Assembly (NCBI GenBank): GCA_937892095.1
Contig: CALAVC010000230.1
Span: forward strand, 1 to 12,759
DNA from: an uncultured Bacteroidales bacterium
GTDB taxonomy: Bacteria > Bacteroidota > Bacteroidia > Bacteroidales > Marinilabiliaceae
DNA: 12,759 nucleotides
Direction of reading: 5' to 3'
Part shown: one piece after another, positions 6,541 to 12,729 of the stretch
Layout: each line of letters opens with the position of its first letter
Numbering within the stretch: position 1 is the stretch's first letter
Made by a program: the position numbers and the translations under genes
The notes under the pieces: model-generated
The model's database searches: none
Seen by the model: only the letters and a program-made list of their open reading frames with translations
Told to the model about the DNA's origin: nothing

Positions 6541-8475
6541 ATGCTAAGTTGTATACATAAGACGCTATCTCTGTGTCTATTCGCATTGCTATTCTCTGCG
6601 CATGCTGTAGCACAATTCCATATCGACGAATATCTATTCCCCGACAGAACCTTGCGTGAATATATTCGTCTTGTTGTTGATGCCGACCACAACGACACCC
6701 TCTCTGCCGACGAAATAGCTGCAGTAACCGCTCTCGAAATCAGCCGACGCACCCTCAATAGTGCCGATGTAAATAATGTTGACGGGCTATCCCTCTTCTC
6801 CAATCTCCAGACCCTTACTGTAAGTCGCACCAACATAAGCCATATCGACGTCTCAGCCAATCGTAACTTGCATACGCTCATCTGCAACGACAATAAACTC
6901 TCTCAACTCAACGTCAGTAAAAACACTCGTCTCACAACTCTTCGTTGCAAGTCTAATAATCTCTCCGACATCGACGTACGCTATTGTCAAGACCTTCGCG
7001 TTCTCGACGTCTCCTATAATAACATCTCTGCACTTAACACCATTTTCAACGAACAACTGCGAAGTCTAAATTGCGCACATAATCCCATCGAAAATATTAA
7101 CCTTTCGACCAACACCCACCTCTCCGACCTCAGTTGTAACATGTGTGCTCTCGCTAACCTCGATCTCTCTCATTGTCCACAACTGCGAGGCCTAACATGT
7201 TCGAGCAATCGACTTTCTCAACTCGATTTGAGTGCAAATCCCAATCTGACCTACCTCCGATGCTCTTCCAATTTGCTCACTAACTTAGACCTCGCTCGTC
7301 AAGTTAATCTCGCTGAGCTCTATTGTGATGACAATCGACTCTCTTCTCTCAATGTCGATGCTAACCCCAAACTCACCATCCTCTATTGCCAAAACAATAG
7401 CATAAGCAAATTGTCCGTCGATAACAATAAAAATTTGCGCCTTCTCAACTGTGGCAATAATAATATCGACAAACTCTCAGTCGCTCAGAACCATGCTCTT
7501 ACGCAACTTTCCGTTTCTTCCAACAAAATAAAGAAACTCGACATTAGTCACAACGCTGAGCTCAAGTCAGTGTCTGTCGACAATAATCGCTTGCAAGCCC
7601 TCTCGACAAGCAACAATAAGAATCTTACGACTCTGAAGTGTCGAAATAATTCACTCAAAGAACTCGATGTTTCTAGTAGCCCCAATCTCCAAGTGTTGCA
7701 TTGCGACAAAAATACACTTTCCGATCTCAACATCGCAAGCAACACTCATCTCCAACAGCTAACATGTAGCAAGAATAACCTACGTAACATTAACCACGGT
7801 TCGCTCGCCGATTTGCAAGTGTTCCATTGTGCCAACAATGCACTCGCTTCTGTCGACCTCGCTAATAGTTCACGTCTCACCTCTGTCGACCTCAGAGGTA
7901 ATCGACTACCCTATATCGACCTATCCTCTAATGCTCGTACTGTCGATTCTCATGTCAATTTCCAGTATACCGAAGCCGAGCTAACTCGTGTATCTTCAGA
8001 TGGTAAGATTGGCATTCGTGTCCCACAAGACTTCGAAGCCACACGTGTCGTTGCTCTCTCCTCCGACACACTAATCGAGACCATCTACCACGATGCCCAA
8101 AAATATCTTGTGTTGTCGCATTCTGCGTCCGATATTCCTCTGTTGCAGAATAGCACCATAAGTTACGGATATGACACAGGTCTTTCCGACGCTTCGCAAC
8201 GCAACGTTCAGAAATATGCAACCATAACGGTTAGCCTCTATGGCGATCTTGCTGCCGATATGCCAGTCGAACGTTCCGTGCCAGCAGTAAGCGTTGGCGA
8301 CGTTCAGTCAGTTAGTGTCCTTGCCGAAGGTGGACGAATCATTGTCTATGGAATCGACGACTATGAACTATACGACATCCTCGGTCGTCGTGCTTTCGAG
8401 AAAGATGCACTCCTCGAGCGTGGTGTCTATATCGTCAAGACACACGACAAATCTTTCCGTGTTCGAGTTAAATAA
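6541..8475 (+). CDS. Secreted leucine-rich-repeat protein with T9SS-type sorting tail
   Basis: The 644-residue protein has four parts. Residues 1-24 are a signal peptide (cleavage AVA|Q). Residues 26-88 form a cap with FPDRTLREYI followed by a complete EF-hand-like 12-residue loop, D47-x-D49-x-N51-x-T53-L54-S55-x-x-E58. Residues 89-466 hold 18 consecutive 21-residue LRRs with core LxxLxCxxNxL and then LDLSxN. Residues 467-570 are a beta-rich segment. The end, about 590-644 (GGRIIVYGI, YELYDILGRR, LLERGVYIVK, FRVRVK), has the strand-GR-GxYxVK-VK pattern of type IX secretion sorting domains. This architecture resembles BspA-like adhesins or surface proteins of oral and gut Bacteroidales. I infer export across the outer membrane and binding to a protein or glycan partner; the partner is unknown. 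No T9SS machinery gene is in the window. It is probably transcribed from its own promoter, and thrH follows after 27 bases. Confidence 0.9.
   Translation: MLSCIHKTLSLCLFALLFSAHAVAQFHIDEYLFPDRTLREYIRLVVDADHNDTLSADEIAAVTALEISRRTLNSADVNNVDGLSLFSNLQTLTVSRTNISHIDVSANRNLHTLICNDNKLSQLNVSKNTRLTTLRCKSNNLSDIDVRYCQDLRVLDVSYNNISALNTIFNEQLRSLNCAHNPIENINLSTNTHLSDLSCNMCALANLDLSHCPQLRGLTCSSNRLSQLDLSANPNLTYLRCSSNLLTNLDLARQVNLAELYCDDNRLSSLNVDANPKLTILYCQNNSISKLSVDNNKNLRLLNCGNNNIDKLSVAQNHALTQLSVSSNKIKKLDISHNAELKSVSVDNNRLQALSTSNNKNLTTLKCRNNSLKELDVSSSPNLQVLHCDKNTLSDLNIASNTHLQQLTCSKNNLRNINHGSLADLQVFHCANNALASVDLANSSRLTSVDLRGNRLPYIDLSSNARTVDSHVNFQYTEAELTRVSSDGKIGIRVPQDFEATRVVALSSDTLIETIYHDAQKYLVLSHSASDIPLLQNSTISYGYDTGLSDASQRNVQKYATITVSLYGDLAADMPVERSVPAVSVGDVQSVSVLAEGGRIIVYGIDDYELYDILGRRAFEKDALLERGVYIVKTHDKSFRVRVK
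6805..7938 (+). repeat. Array of 18 in-register 63-bp units encoding 21-residue LRRs
   Basis: Units begin at residues 89, 110, 131 and so on to 446, each exactly 21 residues, with no insertion or deletion across 378 residues. The Cys at unit position 6 occurs in 13 of 18 units, and an Asn-ladder position follows it. DNA copies are diverged (Leu, Asn and Ser codons vary), so the array is old or under selection to stay varied rather than a recent expansion. Confidence 0.9.
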
Positions 8476-8502
8476 TATACAAACCAATATAACATTTAAA
8501 GT

Positions 8503-9108
8503 ATGTGGGTCATTTGCGCCGACCTCGAAGGCGTCTTCGTTCCCGAAATATGGGTAGGCGTTGCTAAGAAAACAGGCATTGAAGAACTCAAGCTAACCAC
8601 TCGCGACATAAAAGACTATGACGAACTCATGAAGATGCGACTCCGCATTCTCGACCAACATGGGCTTCGTTTGCAAGACATCCAAGAAGTCATCGGAACA
8701 CTCGATCCTCTTCCTGGTGCTCTCGAATTTATTCGCGAAATGAAGCGTATCGCACGTTTCGCCATCGTAAGCGACACATTCGTAGAGTTTGCTCAGCCAC
8801 TTATGGATAAGCTCGAGAACCCATTCCTATTCTGCCACAATCTGCAAACCGACGAGAGTGGACGAATAGTCAACTATTGTCTCCGACAGGCCGACCCAAA
8901 GCGCAAAACAATAGAAGCTTTCAAAAGCCTTCAATACAACGTTGTTGCTTTCGGCGATTCCTACAACGACGTAACCATGATCCAAGCTGCCGACAAAGGC
9001 ATCCTTTTCTGTCCTCCCGACAATGTTAAAGCCGACTTCCCACAATATCCTGTTGTGACCAACCTTGCCGACCTTCGTAAGCAAATACTTAGCATCGTAG
9101 CTCAATAA
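8503..9108 (+). CDS. thrH: ThrH-type HAD phosphatase (phosphoserine phosphatase/homoserine phosphotransferase)
   Basis: A 201-residue HAD-superfamily enzyme closely resembling Pseudomonas ThrH (205 residues) along its whole length: DLEGVFVPEIW at the start, KTGI, TTRDIKDYDELM, RLRILDQHGL, DIQEVIGTL, SDTFVEFAQPLM, LRQADPKRK and GDSYNDVTMI. HAD motifs are: nucleophile D7 with E9 (DLE, a variant of DxD), S90 in motif II, K133 in motif III, and D152/D156 in motif IV. In Pseudomonas, ThrH removes phosphate from phosphoserine and can transfer it to homoserine. Here it most likely completes serine biosynthesis in the cytoplasm (inference). The start at 8503 aligns with the Pseudomonas start. It lies 27 bases after the LRR gene without a terminator and 61 bases before thrS. 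The shared 'Thr' in the names is not evidence of a functional link with thrS. Confidence 0.93.
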   Translation: MWVICADLEGVFVPEIWVGVAKKTGIEELKLTTRDIKDYDELMKMRLRILDQHGLRLQDIQEVIGTLDPLPGALEFIREMKRIARFAIVSDTFVEFAQPLMDKLENPFLFCHNLQTDESGRIVNYCLRQADPKRKTIEAFKSLQYNVVAFGDSYNDVTMIQAADKGILFCPPDNVKADFPQYPVVTNLADLRKQILSIVAQ

Positions 9109-9128
9109 TTTATATACGGAAAAAATAG

Positions 9129-9136
9129 TAAATTCG
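9129..9136 (+). promoter_or_regulatory. Candidate -7 box for thrS
   Basis: TAAATTCG followed by CA, one mismatch from TAnnTTTG, 33 bases before the thrS ATG. I see no clear TTTG box at the expected distance upstream, so this is weaker than the boxes before infC and the LRR gene. Confidence 0.35.
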
Positions 9137-9169
9137 CACCCTGATAATTTTAAAAACTAAACAACCTCA

Positions 9170-11128
9170 ATGGTGAAAATTACATTCCCCGATGGGAACG
9201 CGAAAGAATTTGCCAATGGCATAACGGGTCTACAAATAGCCGAGTCTATCAGCCCCAAACTTGCCAAGGAAGTCCTTTCGATAAGCGTAAATGGTCAGTT
9301 GTACGACCTTATGCGTCCCATAGATACCGACGCGCAAATAGTACTCCATAAATGGGAAGACCCCGAAGGCAAAAAGGCTTTTTGGCACTCCTCAGCTCAC
9401 CTCATGGCCGAAGCTCTGCAAGAGCTATATCCGAACACCAAATTCGGCATAGGTCCATCTATCGACAACGGCTTCTACTACGATGTCGACCCAGGTGAGG
9501 GTGTTGTCATTCGCGATGCCGATCTTCAAGCCATTGAAAAGAAAATGGATGAACTCGCCAAAAAGAAAAGCGACTTCATCCGTCGCGACATCACCAAAGC
9601 CGATGCTATGGACTATTTTGGCTCACGAGGTCAGTCCTACAAAACAGAACTTATCTCCGAACTCGCCGATGGCACCATAACCACTTACACACAAGGTAAT
9701 TTTACCGACCTCTGCCGCGGACCACACATACCCAATACGCAGCTAATCAAAGCCATAAAGCTCACAAGTATAGCAGGAGCCTATTGGCGTGGAGATGAAC
9801 ATCGCCCGCAGCTCACGCGAATCTATGGCATAACGTTCCCCAAGCAAAAAATGCTCGAAGAGTATCTTGTTATGCTCGAAGAAGCCAAGAAGCGCGACCA
9901 CCGCAAGATCGGTAAGGAAATGAAACTCTTTACGTTCTCCGATCGTGTCGGACAGGGTCTGCCACTTTGGTTGCCCGATGGAGCCCGACTCCGTCGCCGT
10001 CTCGAAGAGTTCTTACGCAACGTTCAAGAAAGCTACGGCTACATACCCGTCATCACACCCCATATCGGCAATAAAGCACTCTATATCACATCTGGTCACT
10101 ACGCCAAGTATGGTAAAGACAGCTTCCAGCCCATTCATACGCCAATTGAGGGTGAGGAGTATCTGCTCAAACCAATGAACTGCCCTCACCACTGCGAAAT
10201 ATATCGTTCCGAGCCTCGTTCATATAAAGACCTTCCACTCCGTTTTGCTGAGTTCGGTACAGTCTATCGCTACGAGCAGAGTGGAGAACTTCATGGTTTG
10301 ACTCGTGTGCGTGGTTTTACCCAAGACGATGCTCACCTCTTCGTACGTCCCGACCAAGTAAAGGAAGAGTTTGAAAAGGTAATCGACATTATCCTCTACA
10401 TATTCAAGACCTTCAACTTTACACAATACACCACCCAAGTCTCCCTCCGCGACCCCAATAACAAGGAGAAGTACATCGGAACCGACGAGAATTGGGATAA
10501 AGCCGAAGCCGCCATTGTCGAGGCTTGTAAAGAGAAAGGCATGCCTTTTGTCGAAAAAACAGGCGAAGCCGCTTTCTATGGCCCTAAACTCGACTTTATG
10601 GTAAAAGATGCCATCGGACGCGAATGGCAACTTGGCACCATTCAGGTCGACTACAATCTTCCCGAACGTTTTGAACTTGAATTCGTTGGAGCCGACAACG
10701 AAAAACATCGTCCCATTATGATACACCGAGCACCATTCGGTAGCATGGAACGCTTCGTTGCCGTCCTCATCGAAAACACAGCTGGCAAGTTCCCTCTGTG
10801 GCTCACTCCGCACCAAGCTATCGTCTTGCCAGTCAGCGAAAAGTTCAACGACTATGCCGAAGGTGTTGTTCGCAGATTAAACCTTGCTGGCGTTCGTACT
10901 CTCATCGATTCGCGCAATGAAAAGATCGGCAAGAAGATTCGCGACAACGAACTCAAGCGTATACCCTATCTGCTCATCGTAGGCGAAAAAGAAGTCGAGA
11001 CCGATTCGGTCAGCGTCCGTAAGCAAGGCGCAGGCGAACAAGGCACCAAGACCATCGCTGAGTTTGCTACACAAATCAATGCCGAAGTGGCTGAAATGCT
11101 TAGCAAAAACGAACAGGTAAATAATTAG
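9170..11128 (+). CDS. thrS: Threonyl-tRNA synthetase
   Basis: ThrS charges tRNA-Thr with threonine and edits mischarged serine. The 652 residues compare with 642 in E. coli. The order is TGS domain (1-60), editing domain (about 65-225), class II catalytic core (about 245-535) and anticodon-binding domain (about 540-645). The editing-site residues H73, H77, C182 and H186 are all present (HSSAH and CRGPH). The catalytic zinc ligands are C338 (MNCPHH), H389 (DDAHLF) and H519 (MIHRAPFG). Class II motif 2 (FRFAEFGTVYRYE region, here LRFAEFGTVYRYE at 357-369) and motif 3 Arg in GSMERF (R528) are intact. The start at 9170 yields the standard MVKITFPDGN opening. It heads the conserved thrS-infC-rpmI-rplT order. 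No Shine-Dalgarno is visible, and the stop is TAG at 11126. Confidence 0.98.
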   Translation: MVKITFPDGNAKEFANGITGLQIAESISPKLAKEVLSISVNGQLYDLMRPIDTDAQIVLHKWEDPEGKKAFWHSSAHLMAEALQELYPNTKFGIGPSIDNGFYYDVDPGEGVVIRDADLQAIEKKMDELAKKKSDFIRRDITKADAMDYFGSRGQSYKTELISELADGTITTYTQGNFTDLCRGPHIPNTQLIKAIKLTSIAGAYWRGDEHRPQLTRIYGITFPKQKMLEEYLVMLEEAKKRDHRKIGKEMKLFTFSDRVGQGLPLWLPDGARLRRRLEEFLRNVQESYGYIPVITPHIGNKALYITSGHYAKYGKDSFQPIHTPIEGEEYLLKPMNCPHHCEIYRSEPRSYKDLPLRFAEFGTVYRYEQSGELHGLTRVRGFTQDDAHLFVRPDQVKEEFEKVIDIILYIFKTFNFTQYTTQVSLRDPNNKEKYIGTDENWDKAEAAIVEACKEKGMPFVEKTGEAAFYGPKLDFMVKDAIGREWQLGTIQVDYNLPERFELEFVGADNEKHRPIMIHRAPFGSMERFVAVLIENTAGKFPLWLTPHQAIVLPVSEKFNDYAEGVVRRLNLAGVRTLIDSRNEKIGKKIRDNELKRIPYLLIVGEKEVETDSVSVRKQGAGEQGTKTIAEFATQINAEVAEMLSKNEQVNN

Positions 11129-11140
11129 TAGCTAAAAAAA

Positions 11141-11175
11141 ACGAACAGAGCGTAACCAAAAATCGCTCTGTTCGT
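11141..11175 (+). terminator. Perfect 12-bp hairpin between thrS and infC
   Basis: The arms ACGAACAGAGCG (11141-11152) and CGCTCTGTTCGT (11164-11175) pair exactly around an 11-base loop. An A run (11134-11141) precedes it, but there is no T run after it; the infC promoter box begins two bases later. It most likely ends or attenuates thrS transcripts. The A run on the left would serve a terminator on the opposite strand better, so function in the + direction is uncertain. Confidence 0.6.
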
Positions 11176-11176
11176 A

Positions 11177-11184
11177 TAACTTTG
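11177..11184 (+). promoter_or_regulatory. Candidate promoter for infC-rpmI-rplT
   Basis: TAACTTTG followed by CAAATT is an exact match to TAnnTTTG, 41 bases before the infC GTG. It begins one base after the thrS hairpin, and the -33 region falls inside that hairpin with no good TTTG. This suggests the translation-factor operon can be transcribed apart from thrS. Confidence 0.55.
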
Positions 11185-11225
11185 CAAATTAACTAAAACA
11201 TAGCATACAAGTATTAAAACAATCT

Positions 11226-11810
11226 GTGGATAACAATAACAACGGACGACCGAATACCGGCAACAATCAGCCGGCTCGCAAACCACAGCAACAAGAAGCC
11301 GAACACCGGATTAATAACCGAATTCACGCGCCGAAAGTTCGATTGGTAGGCGATAATATCGAAGAGCCAGGTGTCTATTCTTTAGACGCTGCCATGAAGT
11401 TGGCCGATGAATTAGAGCTCGACCTCGTTGAAATCTCGCCCAACGCAGACCCTCCTGTTTGTCGCATTCTCGACTATCAAAAATTCCTCTATCAGCAGAA
11501 GAAACGTCAGAAAGAGATAAAGGCTAAGCAAGTAAAAGTAGTCGTTAAAGAAATCAGGTTCGGACCTCAGACCGACGACCATGACTACGATTTCAAGCTA
11601 AAGCATGCTCAGAAGTTTATCGAAGAAGGCTCTCGTGTAAAAGCTTTCGTATTCTTCCGAGGACGCTCAATCCTCTTCAAGGAGCAAGGCGAAATATTGT
11701 TGCTTCGTTTTGCTAACGACCTCGAAGATATTGCAAAGGTTGAGCAAATGCCACAACTCGAAGGCAAGCGCATGATAATGTTCCTTGCTCCCAAAGCCAA
11801 GAAAAACTAA
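11226..11810 (+). CDS. infC: Translation initiation factor IF-3, GTG start
   Basis: IF3 binds the 30S subunit, keeps it apart from 50S and checks start-codon fidelity. The 194 residues compare with 180 in E. coli. There is a polar, Asn/Gln-rich N-terminal extension (1-26), the IF3-N domain (about 27-90, HRINNRI, VRLVGDN, LDLVEISPNADPPVCRILDY), a lysine-rich linker helix (about 90-104) and the IF3-C domain (about 105-190, KEIRFGPQTDDHD, FFRGRSILFKEQG). The start was set at the GTG at 11226: the frame is closed by a TAA at 11190, and no ATG or TTG occurs before the conserved domain. The first in-frame ATG (11394) would delete half of IF3-N. An upstream ATA (11205) is a rarer alternative. Non-AUG starts on infC are known in E. 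coli (AUU), where they let IF3 repress its own translation. It has its own promoter candidate and lies 63 bases before rpmI. Confidence 0.95.
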   Translation: MDNNNNGRPNTGNNQPARKPQQQEAEHRINNRIHAPKVRLVGDNIEEPGVYSLDAAMKLADELELDLVEISPNADPPVCRILDYQKFLYQQKKRQKEIKAKQVKVVVKEIRFGPQTDDHDYDFKLKHAQKFIEEGSRVKAFVFFRGRSILFKEQGEILLLRFANDLEDIAKVEQMPQLEGKRMIMFLAPKAKKN

Positions 11811-11827
11811 GTACGCACACCCTACAT

Positions 11828-11854
11828 CGGAGGAAATGACTTTTCATTCCTTCG
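11828..11854 (+). promoter_or_regulatory. Bulged hairpin in the infC-rpmI spacer
   Basis: Left arm 11828-11839 and right arm 11844-11854 form 11 pairs (one G-U, one bulged A at 11835) around the tetraloop CTTT. No T run follows, so it is not an obvious terminator. The left arm contains GGAGG (11829-11833) and the ATG of a mini-ORF at 11836, both of which would be buried. It may control translation or processing between infC and rpmI. Confidence 0.45.
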
Positions 11855-11874
11855 CTCGCAATACAGAAAGCTAA
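11836..11874 (+). CDS. Candidate 12-codon leader peptide coupled to rpmI
   Basis: ATG at 11836 opens a 12-residue frame (MTFHSFARNTES) ending in TAA at 11872-11874, whose last base is the first base of the rpmI ATG (TAATG). GGAGG lies only two bases before the ATG, closer than usual for a Shine-Dalgarno. The peptide resembles nothing I know. An ORF this short can arise by chance; the TAATG overlap is the only reason to list it. Confidence 0.2.
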   Translation: MTFHSFARNTES

Positions 11875-12068
11875 TGCCAAAAATGAAAACCAACTCGAGC
11901 GCCAAGAAAAGATTCACCATCACTGGCTCGGGTAAAATCAAGAGGAAGCACGCCTACAAACGCCACATCCTCACCAAGATGGAAACAAAGCAGAAACGCA
12001 ACCTTACGCACTCTGGTCTCATCAGCAGTGTTGATGTTCGTGAGGTAAAGCAGTTGCTCAACATCTAA
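11874..12068 (+). CDS. rpmI: 50S ribosomal protein L35
   Basis: A 64-residue, highly basic protein with the L35 signature MPKMKTNSSAKKRF at the start, TGSGKIKRKHA, and RHILTKMETKQKRNL in the middle. The length is normal for the family. It is a component of the large ribosomal subunit. It lies between infC and rplT, the standard order. Its ATG overlaps the stop of a 12-codon mini-ORF. Upstream of the ATG there is only a weak purine stretch (AGAAAG). Confidence 0.98.
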   Translation: MPKMKTNSSAKKRFTITGSGKIKRKHAYKRHILTKMETKQKRNLTHSGLISSVDVREVKQLLNI

Positions 12069-12206
12069 AAAAAGAATTTCGGGTCATGGGATACGGTCTT
12101 AAATGATCACCGCAACCGACCTAAGTAAGAAACCGCGTAGCAGCGCACACAAGTACAGCTCTTTCACAAGTCTGTCGCCTGTCTATGCACAAAACAACAA
12201 AACAAA
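12069..12206 (+). promoter_or_regulatory. Long rpmI-rplT spacer, possible leader or L20 site
   Basis: 138 bases separate two r-protein genes that are normally co-transcribed. The 5' half has competing short complementary stretches: GGTC at 12082-12085 and CGGT at 12094-12097 against ACCG at 12109-12112, ACCG at 12115-12118 and GACC at 12118-12121. Several mutually exclusive stems are therefore possible. The last 20 bases before rplT are A/C-rich and unstructured. L20 represses its own operon by binding leader RNA in E. coli and Bacillus. A comparable site here is a guess, and I see no recognisable match to those leaders. Confidence 0.25.
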
Positions 12207-12560
12207 ATGCCAAGATCAGTAAACCACGTGGCTTCTCGCGCTCGTCGCAAAGCCATCCTCAAACTCACCAAAGGTAATTTTGGTCGTCGCAAGAACGTCT
12301 GGACCGTTGCCAAGAACACTTGGGAAAAAGGTCAGACCTATGCCTATCGCGACCGTAAGGCTAAGAAGCGTGAATTCCGTTCGCTTTGGATTCAGCGTAT
12401 CAACGCTGCCGCTCGTCAAGAGGGTATATCCTACAGCCAGCTTATCGGTCTGATAAACAAGCAAGGTATCGAAATCAACCGCAAAGTGTTGGCCGACCTC
12501 GCTGTCAACCATCCCGAAGCTTTCAAAGCTGTCGTAAGCAAAGCCAAAGAGGCGAAATAA
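12207..12560 (+). CDS. rplT: 50S ribosomal protein L20
   Basis: A 117-residue basic protein with the L20 pattern: MPRSVNHVASRARRKAIL, KGNFGRRKN, AYRDRKAKKREFRSLWIQRI, the INAAAR element and a C-terminal globular part ending LADLAVNHPEAFKAVV. The length is typical. L20 binds 23S rRNA early in 50S assembly and in several bacteria is also the repressor of this operon. It is the last gene before a strong terminator. The leader before the ATG is AC-rich with no Shine-Dalgarno. Confidence 0.98.
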   Translation: MPRSVNHVASRARRKAILKLTKGNFGRRKNVWTVAKNTWEKGQTYAYRDRKAKKREFRSLWIQRINAAARQEGISYSQLIGLINKQGIEINRKVLADLAVNHPEAFKAVVSKAKEAK

Positions 12561-12645
12561 GTGAGTTTATAATTTAGCGTAGGAATTGTAGTTCAAAAAA
12601 TAGAACAGACATTTCTTCCAATATAGGGTGTTATGCTACACAACG

Positions 12646-12685
12646 TTATGCCGTCGGGTTCTTTCCGACGGCATAATTTGTTTTT
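12646..12685 (+). terminator. Intrinsic terminator of the translation cluster
   Basis: The arms TTATGCCGTCGG (12646-12657) and CCGACGGCATAA (12665-12676) pair perfectly around a 7-base loop and are followed by TTTGTTTTT. It is the best intrinsic terminator in the window. The 85 bases between the rplT stop and this stem show nothing recognisable. Confidence 0.92.
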
Positions 12686-12729
12686 GGAATATATATGTAG
12701 ATAGTTTTTGGTTTATAGGTCAAAATGCA

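Noticed and set aside
6805..7938. CRISPR-like periodic repeats
   Set aside because: The 63-base periodicity comes from in-frame protein repeats with diverged DNA, not identical direct repeats with spacers.
8294..8557. 87-codon + strand frame across the LRR tail and thrH start
   Set aside because: Out of frame with both well-supported genes and without a recognisable product.
10220..10816. 198-residue open frame on the - strand
   Set aside because: Antisense to the thrS catalytic core, whose zinc ligands and motifs are intact; no start context or domain.
12103..12222. 39-codon frame in the rpmI-rplT spacer overlapping the rplT start
   Set aside because: No family resemblance and unremarkable composition; the region is better explained as an untranslated spacer.
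12633..12704. Short frame spanning the rplT terminator
   Set aside because: Reads through the terminator stem and has no start signal; chance frame.
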